Shown here: piece by piece, positions 47,825 through 57,905 of the stretch
How positions within the stretch are numbered: position 1 is the first letter of the stretch
Layout of the letters: each line of letters starts with the position of its first letter
From: Sphingorhabdus sp. 109
Lineage (GTDB): Bacteria; Pseudomonadota; Alphaproteobacteria; Sphingomonadales; Sphingomonadaceae
Direction of reading: 5' to 3'
NCBI RefSeq assembly: GCF_902506555.1
Contig: NZ_LR732707.1
Location: 3,365,899 to 3,429,898 of the forward strand
Length of the DNA stretch: 64,000 nt
The notes under the pieces: model-generated
What the model was told of the DNA's origin: nothing
Databases searched by the model: none
The model's input: the letters and a program-made list of their open reading frames with translations, nothing else
Translations under genes and position numbers: made by a program

Positions 47825-49237
47825 TCATCGTTGGAAAGGTCTATCCGGATCACTTTTGGTCAGAGTCGCTTTCATTCGGATTTGCGCACGCCAGAAGTGA
47901 AACGCGCCCCAGATGTTGAACAGCGCCAATATTGCCAAGGCTTTCTGCAAAGAACTTGCTTCTACCTCCGCCGCCCCGCCTGAAAAAATATCCGATACGA
48001 CACCCACAAAAACCGGGCCTAGGCCCAAACCGAACAAGCCTGCGAAGAGCAGCCAGATGGCCATCGCTAATGCCCGTGTCTGATCGCTGGCAAGCAGTTG
48101 GATAGTGGAAAAATTGGGGCCGTAATTGAAGGTGAAAGCAAAGGTGGGGATTGCGAGCAGCAGAAAAGCGATATTGGCCGATGGGGCATAGATTGCAAAA
48201 TACATTCCAGGCGTAGCTGCGAGGAGGATAACGGCGCTGGCAAGCAAGGATCCTGCGGGCATTCTGACGTTCAAATAATCGCCGACCTTACCGCCTATCC
48301 AAGCTCCGCCGCTTCCGGATATTGCGACCATGACCCCGAGCTTCCATCCCAGTTCCGTATAGCCAATGCCGTGCACGCGGACGAACAGCCCAGCATAAAA
48401 ACTAGCGAGGCCATAGGACACGAACGAAATGATGATGCCGGCACCAACCAGATGCCAATAGGCTGGTTTTCTGGACAGTTCTGAAATCGCCGTGCGCAGG
48501 CTAGTCTCGCTCTCCTTCGGCTTGAAAGCGTCCGCTAGGCGCGGCTTTCCCCTAGGGTCTGGTACGGTAAACCACATCAGCGCGGCAATGAAAAGTCCCG
48601 GTATTCCGGCAATGACGAAAGCCATGCGCCAGCCGATGTTTTCCACCATCCATCCACCGCCGGTATAGGCAATGAACGAGCCAATCGGTACCGACATGCC
48701 CAGAATTCCGAGTGCGCCTGCGCGCCGTTCGGGAGGAAAAAGATCTGCAATCAGTGAATGGGAGGCTGGTGATGATCCCGCTTCTCCGACCCCAACACCA
48801 ATTCTTGCCACAAACAATTGCACGAAGTTGACAGCCACGCCGCACAATATAGTCATGAACGACCAGATCGATATGGCAATTGCAATGATCCGGCTCCGGT
48901 TCCAACGGTCAGCAAGTGCTGCCACGGGTATAGCCAGTGTTGTGTAGAAAAGTGCAAATGACAATCCCGTCATCAAACCGATCTGGCTATCGCTGAGACC
49001 CATATCCCGCTTGATCGCCTCGGCCAGAATCGAGATCATTTGCCGGTCAACAAAGTTGAGCATCGTTACCAGAAAAAGGACTGTCAGCACATAATTAGGG
49101 CGTTTGTTTTTCGCGATATCGAGTGTCTCGGCTGGAAGGGATGAGATTGGGGGGATGACTTTGTTGGGAAGGCTTGATGCTGCTGGTGAACTGCAACCCG
49201 TTCTTGTATCACTGGGATTTTGCTGATGGAATTTCAT
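47825..49237 (-). CDS. MFS transporter (spinster-like), copy 1
   Basis: 470 residues with a polar N-terminal extension (1-48) and twelve membrane helices. The landmarks are MLNFVDRQMISILAEAIKRDMGLSDSQIGLMTGLSFALFYTTLAIPVAALADRWNR and GVGVGEAGSSPASHSLIADLFPPERRAGALG. This subgroup is frequent in sphingomonad catabolic clusters and carries organic acids or amphiphiles. It starts a block with ALDH 2 and amidohydrolase copy 1. The 279 bp before its start contain no gene and may hold a promoter. Confidence 0.88.
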   Translation of the reverse strand: MKFHQQNPSDTRTGCSSPAASSLPNKVIPPISSLPAETLDIAKNKRPNYVLTVLFLVTMLNFVDRQMISILAEAIKRDMGLSDSQIGLMTGLSFALFYTTLAIPVAALADRWNRSRIIAIAISIWSFMTILCGVAVNFVQLFVARIGVGVGEAGSSPASHSLIADLFPPERRAGALGILGMSVPIGSFIAYTGGGWMVENIGWRMAFVIAGIPGLFIAALMWFTVPDPRGKPRLADAFKPKESETSLRTAISELSRKPAYWHLVGAGIIISFVSYGLASFYAGLFVRVHGIGYTELGWKLGVMVAISGSGGAWIGGKVGDYLNVRMPAGSLLASAVILLAATPGMYFAIYAPSANIAFLLLAIPTFAFTFNYGPNFSTIQLLASDQTRALAMAIWLLFAGLFGLGLGPVFVGVVSDIFSGGAAEVEASSLQKALAILALFNIWGAFHFWRAQIRMKATLTKSDPDRPFQR

Positions 49238-49516
49238 ATTCGATTTTCCGATCTCTTGGTGTGTGGTTTAACCACGGGGGCGGAGCGGGATTGCTTGTCC
49301 GTCCAAGGTGATTGTAGGCGTCTCGAAATCGTACAAGTCCCAACGGGCATACTATTAGAACTATATATTCCAGCCTGCGCCGGGCAACGGAATCTCATTA
49401 TAAAACTTGCCGTTAGCGAGGCTCCAGAACGAATGGAATCGAGCAATATCCTGCGATTTGCCTCAAGGGTCGCAGTGATTCCGCCTCCGCCAAATCGATC
49501 TGCGTACTTTTCCGGG

Positions 49517-51037
49517 CTAAGCATGGCCCGACCAATATTTTTTCCTGATTTCCTGTTTATACAGCTTGCCGGTCTCGTGTCGGGGTAGTTGGCGTTCAAA
49601 ATCTATCGACTTGGGACATTTGAAATGACTCAGCTTTTCCCGGCAATAGCTGATCAGCCTATCGGCCAATTCGTCGCCTTGAGCCTCCCAGTGGACAGGT
49701 TGTACGACCGCTTTGACCTCTTCGCCCATTTCGACGTGGGGAATGCCGATAACCGCTACGTCCGTGACCTCCGGATGCTGGATCAGCAGGTTCTCGACCT
49801 CTTGAGGATAAATATTGACGCCACCCGAAATGATCATGAAACTCTTGCGATCTGTCAGATAGAGATAAGAATCCTCATCAACCCTTCCGATATCACCCAT
49901 GGTCGTCCAGCCATTGTGAAACGGATGTCGAGCTTCGCGCGTTTTCTTTTCATCGTTGTAATAAGCAAATTCGTTACCGCCTTCGAAATAGATCAGACCG
50001 GCTTCACCAGTAGGTAATTCATGACCAGATTCATCACAAATGTGGATCGGTCCGTTGTCCGATTTTCCGACCGACCCTGGCTTGCGCAGCCATTCCTCGG
50101 GACCGATTGACGTGCTCCCATTGCCTTCTGAACCAGCGTAATATTCGTAGATGATCGGCCCCAGCCAATCGAGCATCGCATGCTTCACTTCGATTGGGCA
50201 GGGAGCGGCGGCGTGGAGAACGGCCTTCAGCGACGAAATATCATATTGTTTGCGCGCCTCTTCGGAAAGCTTGAGCAAGCGGATAAACATGGTCGGGACC
50301 ATCTGAATGAATGCAACCCGATATTCTTCGATCCATTGCAGCATTTGCTCCGCATCGAATTTTGGCATCAAAACAATTTTCGATCCCGCTCTTTGCGGCA
50401 TAGTTGAAAATATCAACGGTGCAGCGTGATATAGCGGGGCCGGCGTCAGTAGTACGGCTTTGTCGTCAAACCCATATTGCCGGGCCAGAGCTTCCGCCCG
50501 CGGTACGGCGGCAGTGGCAGGCATGTCAGGTAGAAATATCCTGACGCCTTTCGGCCGGCCGGTGGTGCCGGACGAGTAGACCATCTGCACGCCAGCCAGT
50601 TCGTCGCTGATCGGAGTAATCGGAAACTTGGCAATCGTCTCGCTCCAGTCGCCAAGGTTGAGACGAATTACGTCTGCAATCGACTCTTTTTCATCCTCCA
50701 GAATATGATCGGCGGCACTGACGGCCGGATCACAAATCAGCAATTTCGCGCCGCTGTCATTGATGATATAGAGAGCATCATCGATGGTGAACTGGGTCGA
50801 TACAGGCACGATGAACAGACCGGAGCGCTGTGCCGCCCAGTAAATCTCGAAAAATTCTGTTCTGTTGGTCATCCAGAGCGCCATTGCATCCCGGTTTTGT
50901 AATCCCAGTGAACGGAAATAATGCGCGCCCTGATTGGCTCTGTATTCAAGATCCCGATAGGTGAGGGCGCCAGACCCATCGCCCATTATGGCAGCGATAT
51001 TTTCAGGATGGCTGTTTGCAAATACGCGCGGGTGCAT
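49517..51037 (-). CDS. AMP-forming acyl-CoA synthetase / ligase
   Basis: 506 residues. The phosphate loop VYSSGTTGRPKGV lies at about 154-166, followed by YEYYAGSEGNGSTSI, GWTTMGDIGRVDEDSYLYLTDRKSFMIISGG, and a C-terminal lysine region (RHETGKLYKQEIRKKY). It activates a carboxylic acid to acyl-CoA using ATP. The translation start has its ribosome site inside the end of the upstream MFS gene (3-nt gap), so the two are coupled. In context it could activate the acid made by the ALDHs or by the amidohydrolase. Confidence 0.9.
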   Translation of the reverse strand: MHPRVFANSHPENIAAIMGDGSGALTYRDLEYRANQGAHYFRSLGLQNRDAMALWMTNRTEFFEIYWAAQRSGLFIVPVSTQFTIDDALYIINDSGAKLLICDPAVSAADHILEDEKESIADVIRLNLGDWSETIAKFPITPISDELAGVQMVYSSGTTGRPKGVRIFLPDMPATAAVPRAEALARQYGFDDKAVLLTPAPLYHAAPLIFSTMPQRAGSKIVLMPKFDAEQMLQWIEEYRVAFIQMVPTMFIRLLKLSEEARKQYDISSLKAVLHAAAPCPIEVKHAMLDWLGPIIYEYYAGSEGNGSTSIGPEEWLRKPGSVGKSDNGPIHICDESGHELPTGEAGLIYFEGGNEFAYYNDEKKTREARHPFHNGWTTMGDIGRVDEDSYLYLTDRKSFMIISGGVNIYPQEVENLLIQHPEVTDVAVIGIPHVEMGEEVKAVVQPVHWEAQGDELADRLISYCREKLSHFKCPKSIDFERQLPRHETGKLYKQEIRKKYWSGHA

Positions 51038-51040
51038 GGA

Positions 51041-52339
51041 CTATATCACTCCTTGCAGCTTTGCGTTACGCAAGCTGTCTGCTTTGAAGGTTGCCGTTGC
51101 CATCAGGCTCATTCCAACGGCGAGCATGATTACGACGAACCAGCCCAGAGCACCGAATCCGCTCGCATCAGCAACCGCGCCTGCAGCTACTGGCCCTAGA
51201 GCGCCGCCCATGGTTGCAAAGGCGGGTTGGGCTCCGGCCAGCTTTCCTGTCGGATCAACAACCGAAAGCCCCCCAAGGAAAAACGGCAGCAATATCGCTG
51301 GCAATACCATGATCATCGGTACGCTGAGATAAAAGCCTAATTTGTCACCTCCTGTGGCAACAGCAAGAACGGCCACGCAAAACAGAAAACCAATCAGAAC
51401 CAGGGGCTTCGTAGATCCAAAGCGCGGGCCAACCATACCGGCGGCAATCGGTCCGACAATTGTCAGCAACCCGCTAAAGAAAAAGATCGCTCCTAACGTC
51501 GCCAAGGAAACATCTATTCTGGCACCTATACGCTCGACAAACGCAGCAATGCCCGCTTGTCCGAAAAAGAAAATCCCCAGTCCCAGCAAGGCAATCCAGC
51601 CAGTATGTTCTTGCAGCCTGCCCGATGCTCCTTTGCCGCGCGAAGTGGCTGACGGCATTTCATGAGGAGGTGCCTTGATGTTTGGAACCATCGGGACCAA
51701 GAGCAATGCCAATAGTGAAAGCGTGGTGTACAGGCCATAAGCTCCGTCCAGTCCATCGCGCAAAATGAAATAGGGTACGGTCAACCCCATCATGGAGATA
51801 AAAGCACCTGCGCAACCGTTGACCCATCCAAATGTCATCTCAGGTTTGGGTGTGCGAGCGGCGGTTGCCATAACTGCGCTGATCACTGTTCCTATACCAA
51901 GTCCGGCAACTATCCGGCATCCGATCATGGCCGGAATGCTCTCCGCGACTAGGGTAAGGACATTGCCCGCAGCGACAAAAGCAAGCCCGGCAAATAATAA
52001 TGTTCTCAGATAATATTTGGATATCAGTCGGGAACAGACTAACGCGGCGATCGATACTGCGATCCCTTCTGCCGATATCACCAAGCCAGCTTCTACGCGG
52101 CTGGCACCGAAAGCCGAAATTATGGTCCCGATATTGAACGCCACGGTTAGCGGAGCGGCAAAAGCGCACATAAATAGAACAAGCAAAGCGGCCAGTTGAC
52201 GGGGTTTTAGGGTTACAGTCGATGCCTCGGTCAAAATGCAGGACTTTCGCAGTTCCGGTCGTAGCGATATGTCATGTAAAACCCTTTGTAATAGCTGACC
52301 CAAGTTGGAGAACCCGGCACGCTCCTGAACGCCAGACAT
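51041..52339 (-). CDS. MFS transporter, copy 2
   Basis: 432 residues if it begins at ATG 52339, directly after the amidohydrolase stop; the first 45 residues are soluble, so an internal start is possible. Twelve helices follow, with LVLFMCAFAAPLTVAFNIGTI and a VAGLGIGTVISAVMATAART-type loop. It belongs to a different MFS branch from the spinster-like copy. Its place between the amidohydrolase and ligase genes indicates uptake or release of the pathway substrate. Confidence 0.85.
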   Translation of the reverse strand: MSGVQERAGFSNLGQLLQRVLHDISLRPELRKSCILTEASTVTLKPRQLAALLVLFMCAFAAPLTVAFNIGTIISAFGASRVEAGLVISAEGIAVSIAALVCSRLISKYYLRTLLFAGLAFVAAGNVLTLVAESIPAMIGCRIVAGLGIGTVISAVMATAARTPKPEMTFGWVNGCAGAFISMMGLTVPYFILRDGLDGAYGLYTTLSLLALLLVPMVPNIKAPPHEMPSATSRGKGASGRLQEHTGWIALLGLGIFFFGQAGIAAFVERIGARIDVSLATLGAIFFFSGLLTIVGPIAAGMVGPRFGSTKPLVLIGFLFCVAVLAVATGGDKLGFYLSVPMIMVLPAILLPFFLGGLSVVDPTGKLAGAQPAFATMGGALGPVAAGAVADASGFGALGWFVVIMLAVGMSLMATATFKADSLRNAKLQGVI

Positions 52340-54094
52340 CTAGCCGCGAAGCAGTTGCCCCGGTCTTGCGCCGGTGTCCCTGTCGTTTTCTCTGGTTTTG
52401 ACGCCATTTACGAAGGTTGCGATATAGCCTTTTGCCGGTTGTAATATGCGTTTGCCCCCGGCTGGAAGATCGGCATGAACCTCCAGGCCAAGCAGCTGCA
52501 GCTCTTCAAAATCTATGACATTGATGTCCGCACATTTGCCGACTTCCAGTGATCCCCTATCATGCAAGCCATAAAGCTGGGCGTTCTTGTAACTCTGCTT
52601 CTGCACGATAAACTCAAGCGGGATTCGTTGTCCCCGCGTTCGGTCGCGACTCCAGTGGGTCATTTGATAGGTCGGTGCCACACCGTCGAATATCAGGGTC
52701 ACATGCGCCCCAGCATCGCTAAGGCCTGTTACCGTTTCGGGATGCGACAGCATTTCATAGATCGCATCATGGTTATAGCTGCAGAAATTGCTGCTGAGCA
52801 TGATAGCAAAACGGGAACCGTCATCCTGAATCAGGAAATCATACATATATTCTTCATAGTCCTGATTTGCCCGTTTTGCCCGTTCCGCAAAACTCTTGTC
52901 GGGTGTCGGCTCATAGTCGATTGGATCTTCAATCTCGAACAGAACAGCGCCGGCAATCTTGAAAACCTCGTGCACGTTTTCCATCGTGCCTGGTAACTCC
53001 GGTTTGATGTTCCTGTCGGATAATATCGCCGCACGGACATCCGGTTTTTTCATTTCTGTCAACATTTCATCGAAAGGCAGTTCTGCCAGCCGCAGAAAGG
53101 TCTCGCGCCGTTGAAAGAGGTGGTAGGTCTTGAGGTTGGTTACCAACCCGATTGGGCGCGATGCGACTTGTGGATGAAGATTTGCGCCGTTCTGATTGGC
53201 GGTCGAGACCTGATCCAGTATTCGTCGCCACTCTTCTTGCGCCTCGGCATGCTGGAGCAGTGTGAACGTGACCGGTCTCCCGGTCGCTTTGGAAATCCGA
53301 GTCATCAGATCCAGTTCTTCTTCGGTGCTCCGCTGTTCGCCACCAAATTGTTCGAGATCGCCAATCACACCGGCCGGGATAAGTTCAAAAACTCCCTTAT
53401 CGAGCGACTTCATAGCGTCAGTGAGGGCAATCACCTCCTCTTCCGCAGCAAAGGTGCCAGGAATGGATACTCCTTTGGTCGACCGATGACCGATGGTGCG
53501 TGATGAGGAGAACCCGAGCGCACCTGCCTTCAGGCCTCCGGCTACAATGTCTCTCATTTTCGCAATGTCATCGGCCGTTGCCGGTTCATTGGTACGGCCA
53601 CGCTCGCCCATAACATAGTTGCGCACCGCAGCATGGGGAATCTGGGTCCCAATGTTCAGCGCATATTTACGGGAATCGATATAATCCAGATATTCGGGAA
53701 AAGTCTCCCAGGCTCCCCATTCTATGCCCTCGTAAAGGGCGGTGCCGGGTATGTCTTCAACGCCCTCCATCACTTCGATGAGATCACGTTCCCCACCGGG
53801 AGAGACGGGCGCAAACCCAACCCCGCAATTCCCCATAACGACCGATGTCACGCCGTGACTGGCCGACGGATTCATTTCGTCGTCCCAGCTGATCTGGCCG
53901 TCATAATGCGTGTGAATGTCGACAAAGCCGGGCGTCACTATTGCACCTGCGGCATTGAGAACTGCTTTGGCGTCGGCCACGATGGCGTCCCCCAGTTCGA
54001 CGATCAGCCCATCCTTGATACCGATATCGCCAATCCGGGGCGCGCCGCCCAGGCCATCGACTATCGTGCCGCCTTTTATCAGAGTGTCGAGCAT
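52340..54094 (-). CDS. N-acyl-D-amino-acid deacylase-like amidohydrolase (copy 2)
   Basis: 584 residues from ATG 54094, chosen because AAAGG sits 6 nt upstream; ATG 54100 and GTG 54115 are also in frame. It aligns from the first residue with copy 1: HTH at 61-63, [38 protein letters not shown] and [11 protein letters not shown] are in the same places. The two are clear paralogues, over half identical by eye. It should cleave an amide of related but not identical shape. It leads the run amidohydrolase-MFS-ligase. Confidence 0.86.
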   Translation of the reverse strand: MLDTLIKGGTIVDGLGGAPRIGDIGIKDGLIVELGDAIVADAKAVLNAAGAIVTPGFVDIHTHYDGQISWDDEMNPSASHGVTSVVMGNCGVGFAPVSPGGERDLIEVMEGVEDIPGTALYEGIEWGAWETFPEYLDYIDSRKYALNIGTQIPHAAVRNYVMGERGRTNEPATADDIAKMRDIVAGGLKAGALGFSSSRTIGHRSTKGVSIPGTFAAEEEVIALTDAMKSLDKGVFELIPAGVIGDLEQFGGEQRSTEEELDLMTRISKATGRPVTFTLLQHAEAQEEWRRILDQVSTANQNGANLHPQVASRPIGLVTNLKTYHLFQRRETFLRLAELPFDEMLTEMKKPDVRAAILSDRNIKPELPGTMENVHEVFKIAGAVLFEIEDPIDYEPTPDKSFAERAKRANQDYEEYMYDFLIQDDGSRFAIMLSSNFCSYNHDAIYEMLSHPETVTGLSDAGAHVTLIFDGVAPTYQMTHWSRDRTRGQRIPLEFIVQKQSYKNAQLYGLHDRGSLEVGKCADINVIDFEELQLLGLEVHADLPAGGKRILQPAKGYIATFVNGVKTRENDRDTGARPGQLLRG

Positions 54095-54161
54095 TTTCAT
54101 CCTTTCAATCCGCACTCAACCAACCGAAACCGATTACGGCCACCGGGCGGGAAAGCACGCG

Positions 54162-54836
54162 CTAGTTCACATCGGACAATTTTGTTTTGTCTTGTGCCGA
54201 TTTTTTTGAATCCGTTTGTTCTGTATTTTCGGGTAGCATCATGATCTTGAGCATTGTTTCGATATGCTGTTCGATCACAGCATCATCAAAAACATCAATA
54301 TCAAATGTCCGTTTGATTTCCGGTGCCATTAGAAAGATGTTTTTGGCCGCAGCCACATTGATATAGTGTAAGTGCATCGGAGGTACGTCGCTGTTGTAAA
54401 CGCCTTGTTCCTGGGCAAGCGCAACGCGAGCAATGGCCCGGGATGTAAAAGGCCGGATGAAGTTTTCCGTCAGCCAATCAAGTCGTTCACTTTCGTGCAT
54501 CGTCTCGAAGAATATTATACGGCTCAATTCCGGGTGGTGCGCCGAGAAGCGAATGTAATGCGTGGCGCTGTTGATAACCTGCTCGCGCGGCGTCATGTCT
54601 TTCCATTTTGCTTCATCCTGATGGACCGATTTTTCGAGTTCGCCGTAAAGATAGGCAACGGTGGCTCGCCACAGTTCATCCTTGCTCGAATAATGATATT
54701 TTATCGAACCATGATTGACCCCGGCTTCATCTGCAATCTTGCGTACGGACGTTCCGGCAAAGCCAAATCTTCCAAATTGCACGACGGCTGCTGCCAGCAG
54801 TTTTGAGCGTGTATTGAACTCTAGTCCGGTTTCCAT
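54162..54836 (-). CDS. TetR/AcrR family regulator
   Basis: 224 residues from the ATG at 54836 with GAGGAAATT upstream. The helix-turn-helix domain is at residues 9-55 (KLLAAAVVQFGRFGFAGTSVRKIADEAGVNHGSIKYHYSSKDELW). The ligand domain after it has the TetR_C/CecR-like pattern ARVALAQEQGV. It is placed between the TonB receptor and the amidohydrolase gene on the same strand and is the only regulator of the island. It is the likely substrate sensor of the cluster. Confidence 0.9.
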   Translation of the reverse strand: METGLEFNTRSKLLAAAVVQFGRFGFAGTSVRKIADEAGVNHGSIKYHYSSKDELWRATVAYLYGELEKSVHQDEAKWKDMTPREQVINSATHYIRFSAHHPELSRIIFFETMHESERLDWLTENFIRPFTSRAIARVALAQEQGVYNSDVPPMHLHYINVAAAKNIFLMAPEIKRTFDIDVFDDAVIEQHIETMLKIMMLPENTEQTDSKKSAQDKTKLSDVN

Positions 54837-54882
54837 AATTTCCTCGCAATCGGTGGTAGGTTTCCCCTTCCACCATGCTTTT

Positions 54883-57033
54883 CTAGAATCCCTTTGTCAC
54901 CCGAATACCCCATTGTTGCGGTTCGCCGACTATACGGTTGGAGATACCACCAAACAGACCGAGTGCGACTCCACCAACATAATATTCCTTGTCGAGTATG
55001 TTGGTGCCGAAAACGGCGATGTTGAGGCCGCCCCATTGTTCGACATCAAGATCAATCTGGCCATTTAGAAGGCCAAAAGATGGAACAGACCCTTCTCCTG
55101 GAGCCAATATGGCAATAACCGACGGTGCTGCGAGAACGTCTTCTCCGATCCAGAAATAATTGGCCTGGATTCCAAGCGTCGCTGAATCCGACACATAAAA
55201 TTCATATCGACCGTTCAGGCTATACTGCCATTCTGGGCCGCCCAGCGGTTCGTTTGTACGATCGATCTGGTTGCCGGCCGCATCGAAATCGAGAAATTCG
55301 TCGAACTGGGCATTTGTATAGCCGACGGTGGCGCCAAAAGACAAACCGTCAAATGGGGCGACGTGAAGCTCCCCTTCAAACCCCCATATGGTTGCTTCGG
55401 CGGCGTTGCGCAGGACTGTGGTCGGCACACCGGTCGCGCCAATACTGTCCGGATCAAAAGCGGTGCGCTGAATATCGGTATAGTCGCTATAAAATACTGA
55501 CGAATTGAACCGCACGCGATTGTCCAACAGGTCAGCCTTGAGGCCCAGCTCATAATTCAGGACATATTCCGGATTAACAATCGTCGCCAGATTGTCCTGA
55601 TCCACTGCGCCGCTTCGAAATCCGCGCGATACGCTGGCATATAACAATGTTTCGTCGGTAGGCTTGAAGTCGAGGCTGGCTAGCCATGAAAATGCATCGA
55701 AACTGGCACTATTTTGTAGCAGCCCCGTCACAACTGGGGAAATATCCCGAACTTCGCGATCTTCGTTTGTGTAGCGAAGGCCCAGAGTAAGCTTCAATTG
55801 ATCCGTGATCGCAAAGCTGTTTTGCGTGAACAGAGACCAGCCCTCATTTTTGGCCGCAGTGGTCTGGAAACCGCCAACATTGTCGATATCTTCGCCAGAT
55901 TCCGTCGAGTAAAAGCCCCCGACCTGCCAAGTCAGCCGGTCGTCAAATGTCTGCCCCGACAACCGGATCTCCTGAGCGAACAAATCTGAATTTTGCCCCA
56001 ATGTTACGGAGGTTGATGGCGCAGATTGTACCAGAGTCAAAGAGTTCTGTTTGCGATAGCTGGTAATGGACTCCAGATTGGCATCGCCTATTTCAAGATT
56101 GGCGGTGGCGTTGATATTGAATTCGTCGGAACGCGCAAACGGCGCTTCCGCCCGGAAATCACTGCCGGCGTAAAAATCGGGGTCCGTTGTCTCCAGCGCA
56201 ATCGGTATGACGGCAAATCCGAGATCAAGAAAAGCCGATCTCAGCGATCGGAAAATCGAAATCGATTCATCGACATCATGATAGTCTGCGTTAACGCGAA
56301 CCGAGAATGTGTCGCTCGGCTCGAACAACAGCGAACCGCGGAGAAATATTTCATTGTCATCTGCCAATTCCCGGCCGGTACCTACGCCGCGACCAAAGCC
56401 GTCACGATGTGTCAAGGCGGCACCAAGCCGAATGCCAAGCTGATCCTGCACAAGCGGAATATTGGCTACCAGTTGTGCATCGGTACGATCATATGACCCA
56501 TATGTGAATTGACCATAGCCGTTAATTTCATCCAGCTCGGGGCCCTTGGTCACAACATTGACCGCGCCGCCAGTCGTATTCTTGCCGTAAAGAGTGCCTT
56601 GCGGTCCCTTCAAAACCTCTATCCGTTCGATATCAAAGAGATTTGTGAACAGGCTTGTGCCGCGTGTTATCGGTGCGTTGTTGATGGAAATTCCCACTGC
56701 CTGATCGGCGTTGAGCGTAAGAAAACCGGAGGTCTGTCCGCGAATGGTAAGATTGGCGAACAATGCTCCGGTCGTGCCGCGGGGGCGTACATCAAAATTG
56801 GGAGTCAGTCGTGAAATATCAGAAAATTCGGAGAGTCCGGCTTCTTCAAATGTCTCGCCCGAGAAAGCTGTCACGGCTACCGGCACATCCTGTAGATTTT
56901 CTTCTACCTTCCGCGCAGTCACCACGATTTCGGTGTTTTGCGCAAGGGCAGGTGCGCTCGCCGTCGCTACAACAGTGCCTGCTGCAAGCGCTAAAAGACT
57001 TACATGTATTTTTCTTGTTGATACGTGGTGCAT
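54883..57033 (-). CDS. TonB-dependent outer-membrane receptor
   Basis: 716 residues from ATG 57033, decided by AGGAGG 12-17 nt upstream; the frame opens earlier at 57090. A signal peptide ends near ALAQ, then NTEIVVTARKVEENLQDVPVAVTAFSGETF (in short pieces) begins the plug domain, with KGPQGTLYGKNTTGGAVNVVTKGP as the plug signature. The beta-barrel ends with an aromatic-terminated strand (WGIRVTKGF). The sphingomonad-type receptor imports large or hydrophobic substrates, here probably the compound processed by the amidohydrolases. Confidence 0.94.
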   Translation of the reverse strand: MHHVSTRKIHVSLLALAAGTVVATASAPALAQNTEIVVTARKVEENLQDVPVAVTAFSGETFEEAGLSEFSDISRLTPNFDVRPRGTTGALFANLTIRGQTSGFLTLNADQAVGISINNAPITRGTSLFTNLFDIERIEVLKGPQGTLYGKNTTGGAVNVVTKGPELDEINGYGQFTYGSYDRTDAQLVANIPLVQDQLGIRLGAALTHRDGFGRGVGTGRELADDNEIFLRGSLLFEPSDTFSVRVNADYHDVDESISIFRSLRSAFLDLGFAVIPIALETTDPDFYAGSDFRAEAPFARSDEFNINATANLEIGDANLESITSYRKQNSLTLVQSAPSTSVTLGQNSDLFAQEIRLSGQTFDDRLTWQVGGFYSTESGEDIDNVGGFQTTAAKNEGWSLFTQNSFAITDQLKLTLGLRYTNEDREVRDISPVVTGLLQNSASFDAFSWLASLDFKPTDETLLYASVSRGFRSGAVDQDNLATIVNPEYVLNYELGLKADLLDNRVRFNSSVFYSDYTDIQRTAFDPDSIGATGVPTTVLRNAAEATIWGFEGELHVAPFDGLSFGATVGYTNAQFDEFLDFDAAGNQIDRTNEPLGGPEWQYSLNGRYEFYVSDSATLGIQANYFWIGEDVLAAPSVIAILAPGEGSVPSFGLLNGQIDLDVEQWGGLNIAVFGTNILDKEYYVGGVALGLFGGISNRIVGEPQQWGIRVTKGF

Positions 57034-57569
57034 ATATTTTCCCCTCCTAAAGTTCGCGGTTGATTGTCCAAAATCTCCCTTGTTTGCCAAGTGTCAGATA
57101 TTTGGTGCAACGTGATATGCAGCCGTGAACTATTCGAGCGTTGAGCTATCTTGCCAATTTCCTAACCACCACTAGCATTATTGATACAGATGGATAAATA
57201 TTAGCGGAGATGGTTCAATTTGATCGGGAAGAATGAGGAGGATCTACCAGGATCGGACCCATAAGTTATTCTGACGGAAAGTAATGTGGTCAGTGAATGG
57301 ATTTATTTATTTGGCCTAAGCGTCAGCGCATAGGTGAAGCAGGCATCAATCCATCATCTGATGGGTTGCAGATTTTTTTGCTGGAAAGTGGGTTGGTCAA
57401 CGTTGATTACAGAGGTTGGAAGCGGTGGTTGACCGTAAGTCAATTCGCTCATCCTGTTCAGGAAGCAAAATCTGAAGCCTGAGATATTTATCGCCCGCAC
57501 TCGATTTCCAAACTGTGTGCTTGTCATGGAATTAGCTAAGTTACACAGCAATACTATCCGTTGAACAAA

Positions 57570-57795
57570 GAGGCCCTTCAATGGCGAAACGCGGAACTAC
57601 GGTCTTCGGTGCGAATGGTAGCCACATCTCCACCGGTTTTTCGCGTTGGCCAACCAGAAGCAGACAGTCCGCTACCAGCCCATTTCTTGTTCTCAGGTTG
57701 GCCGTGTTTAAGGCACTTTTCTTTCTATGGGCGCGCGGATCAAGATCTATAGTGCCTCTCGATGGTTGGCTCACAATCTTGGTTGGCTGATGCAC
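57570..57795 (-). pseudogene. Possible IS5-type transposase relic
   Basis: On the minus strand the frame reads GTIDLDPRAHRKKSALNTAN, then LRTRNGLVADCLLLVGQRE. This resembles the STTDPDARLYRK...MENRNGLVVD region of IS5-family transposases. Only about 70 residues remain, with no catalytic motif complete. It could be chance. Confidence 0.2.
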
Positions 57796-57905
57796 CGCAT
57801 CACGAGAACCTGAAACACGTCACACCCGCCAGAGTCTAATGCGGCAGGACAGAATCTATCATCAAACAGCGAGAAAGGATCAGACAAAACGCCATCGAAG
57901 ATCGG

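Noticed and set aside
57581-57790. Small plus-strand frame in the right edge
   Set aside because: No family resemblance or ribosome site; the opposite strand resembles a transposase slightly better.
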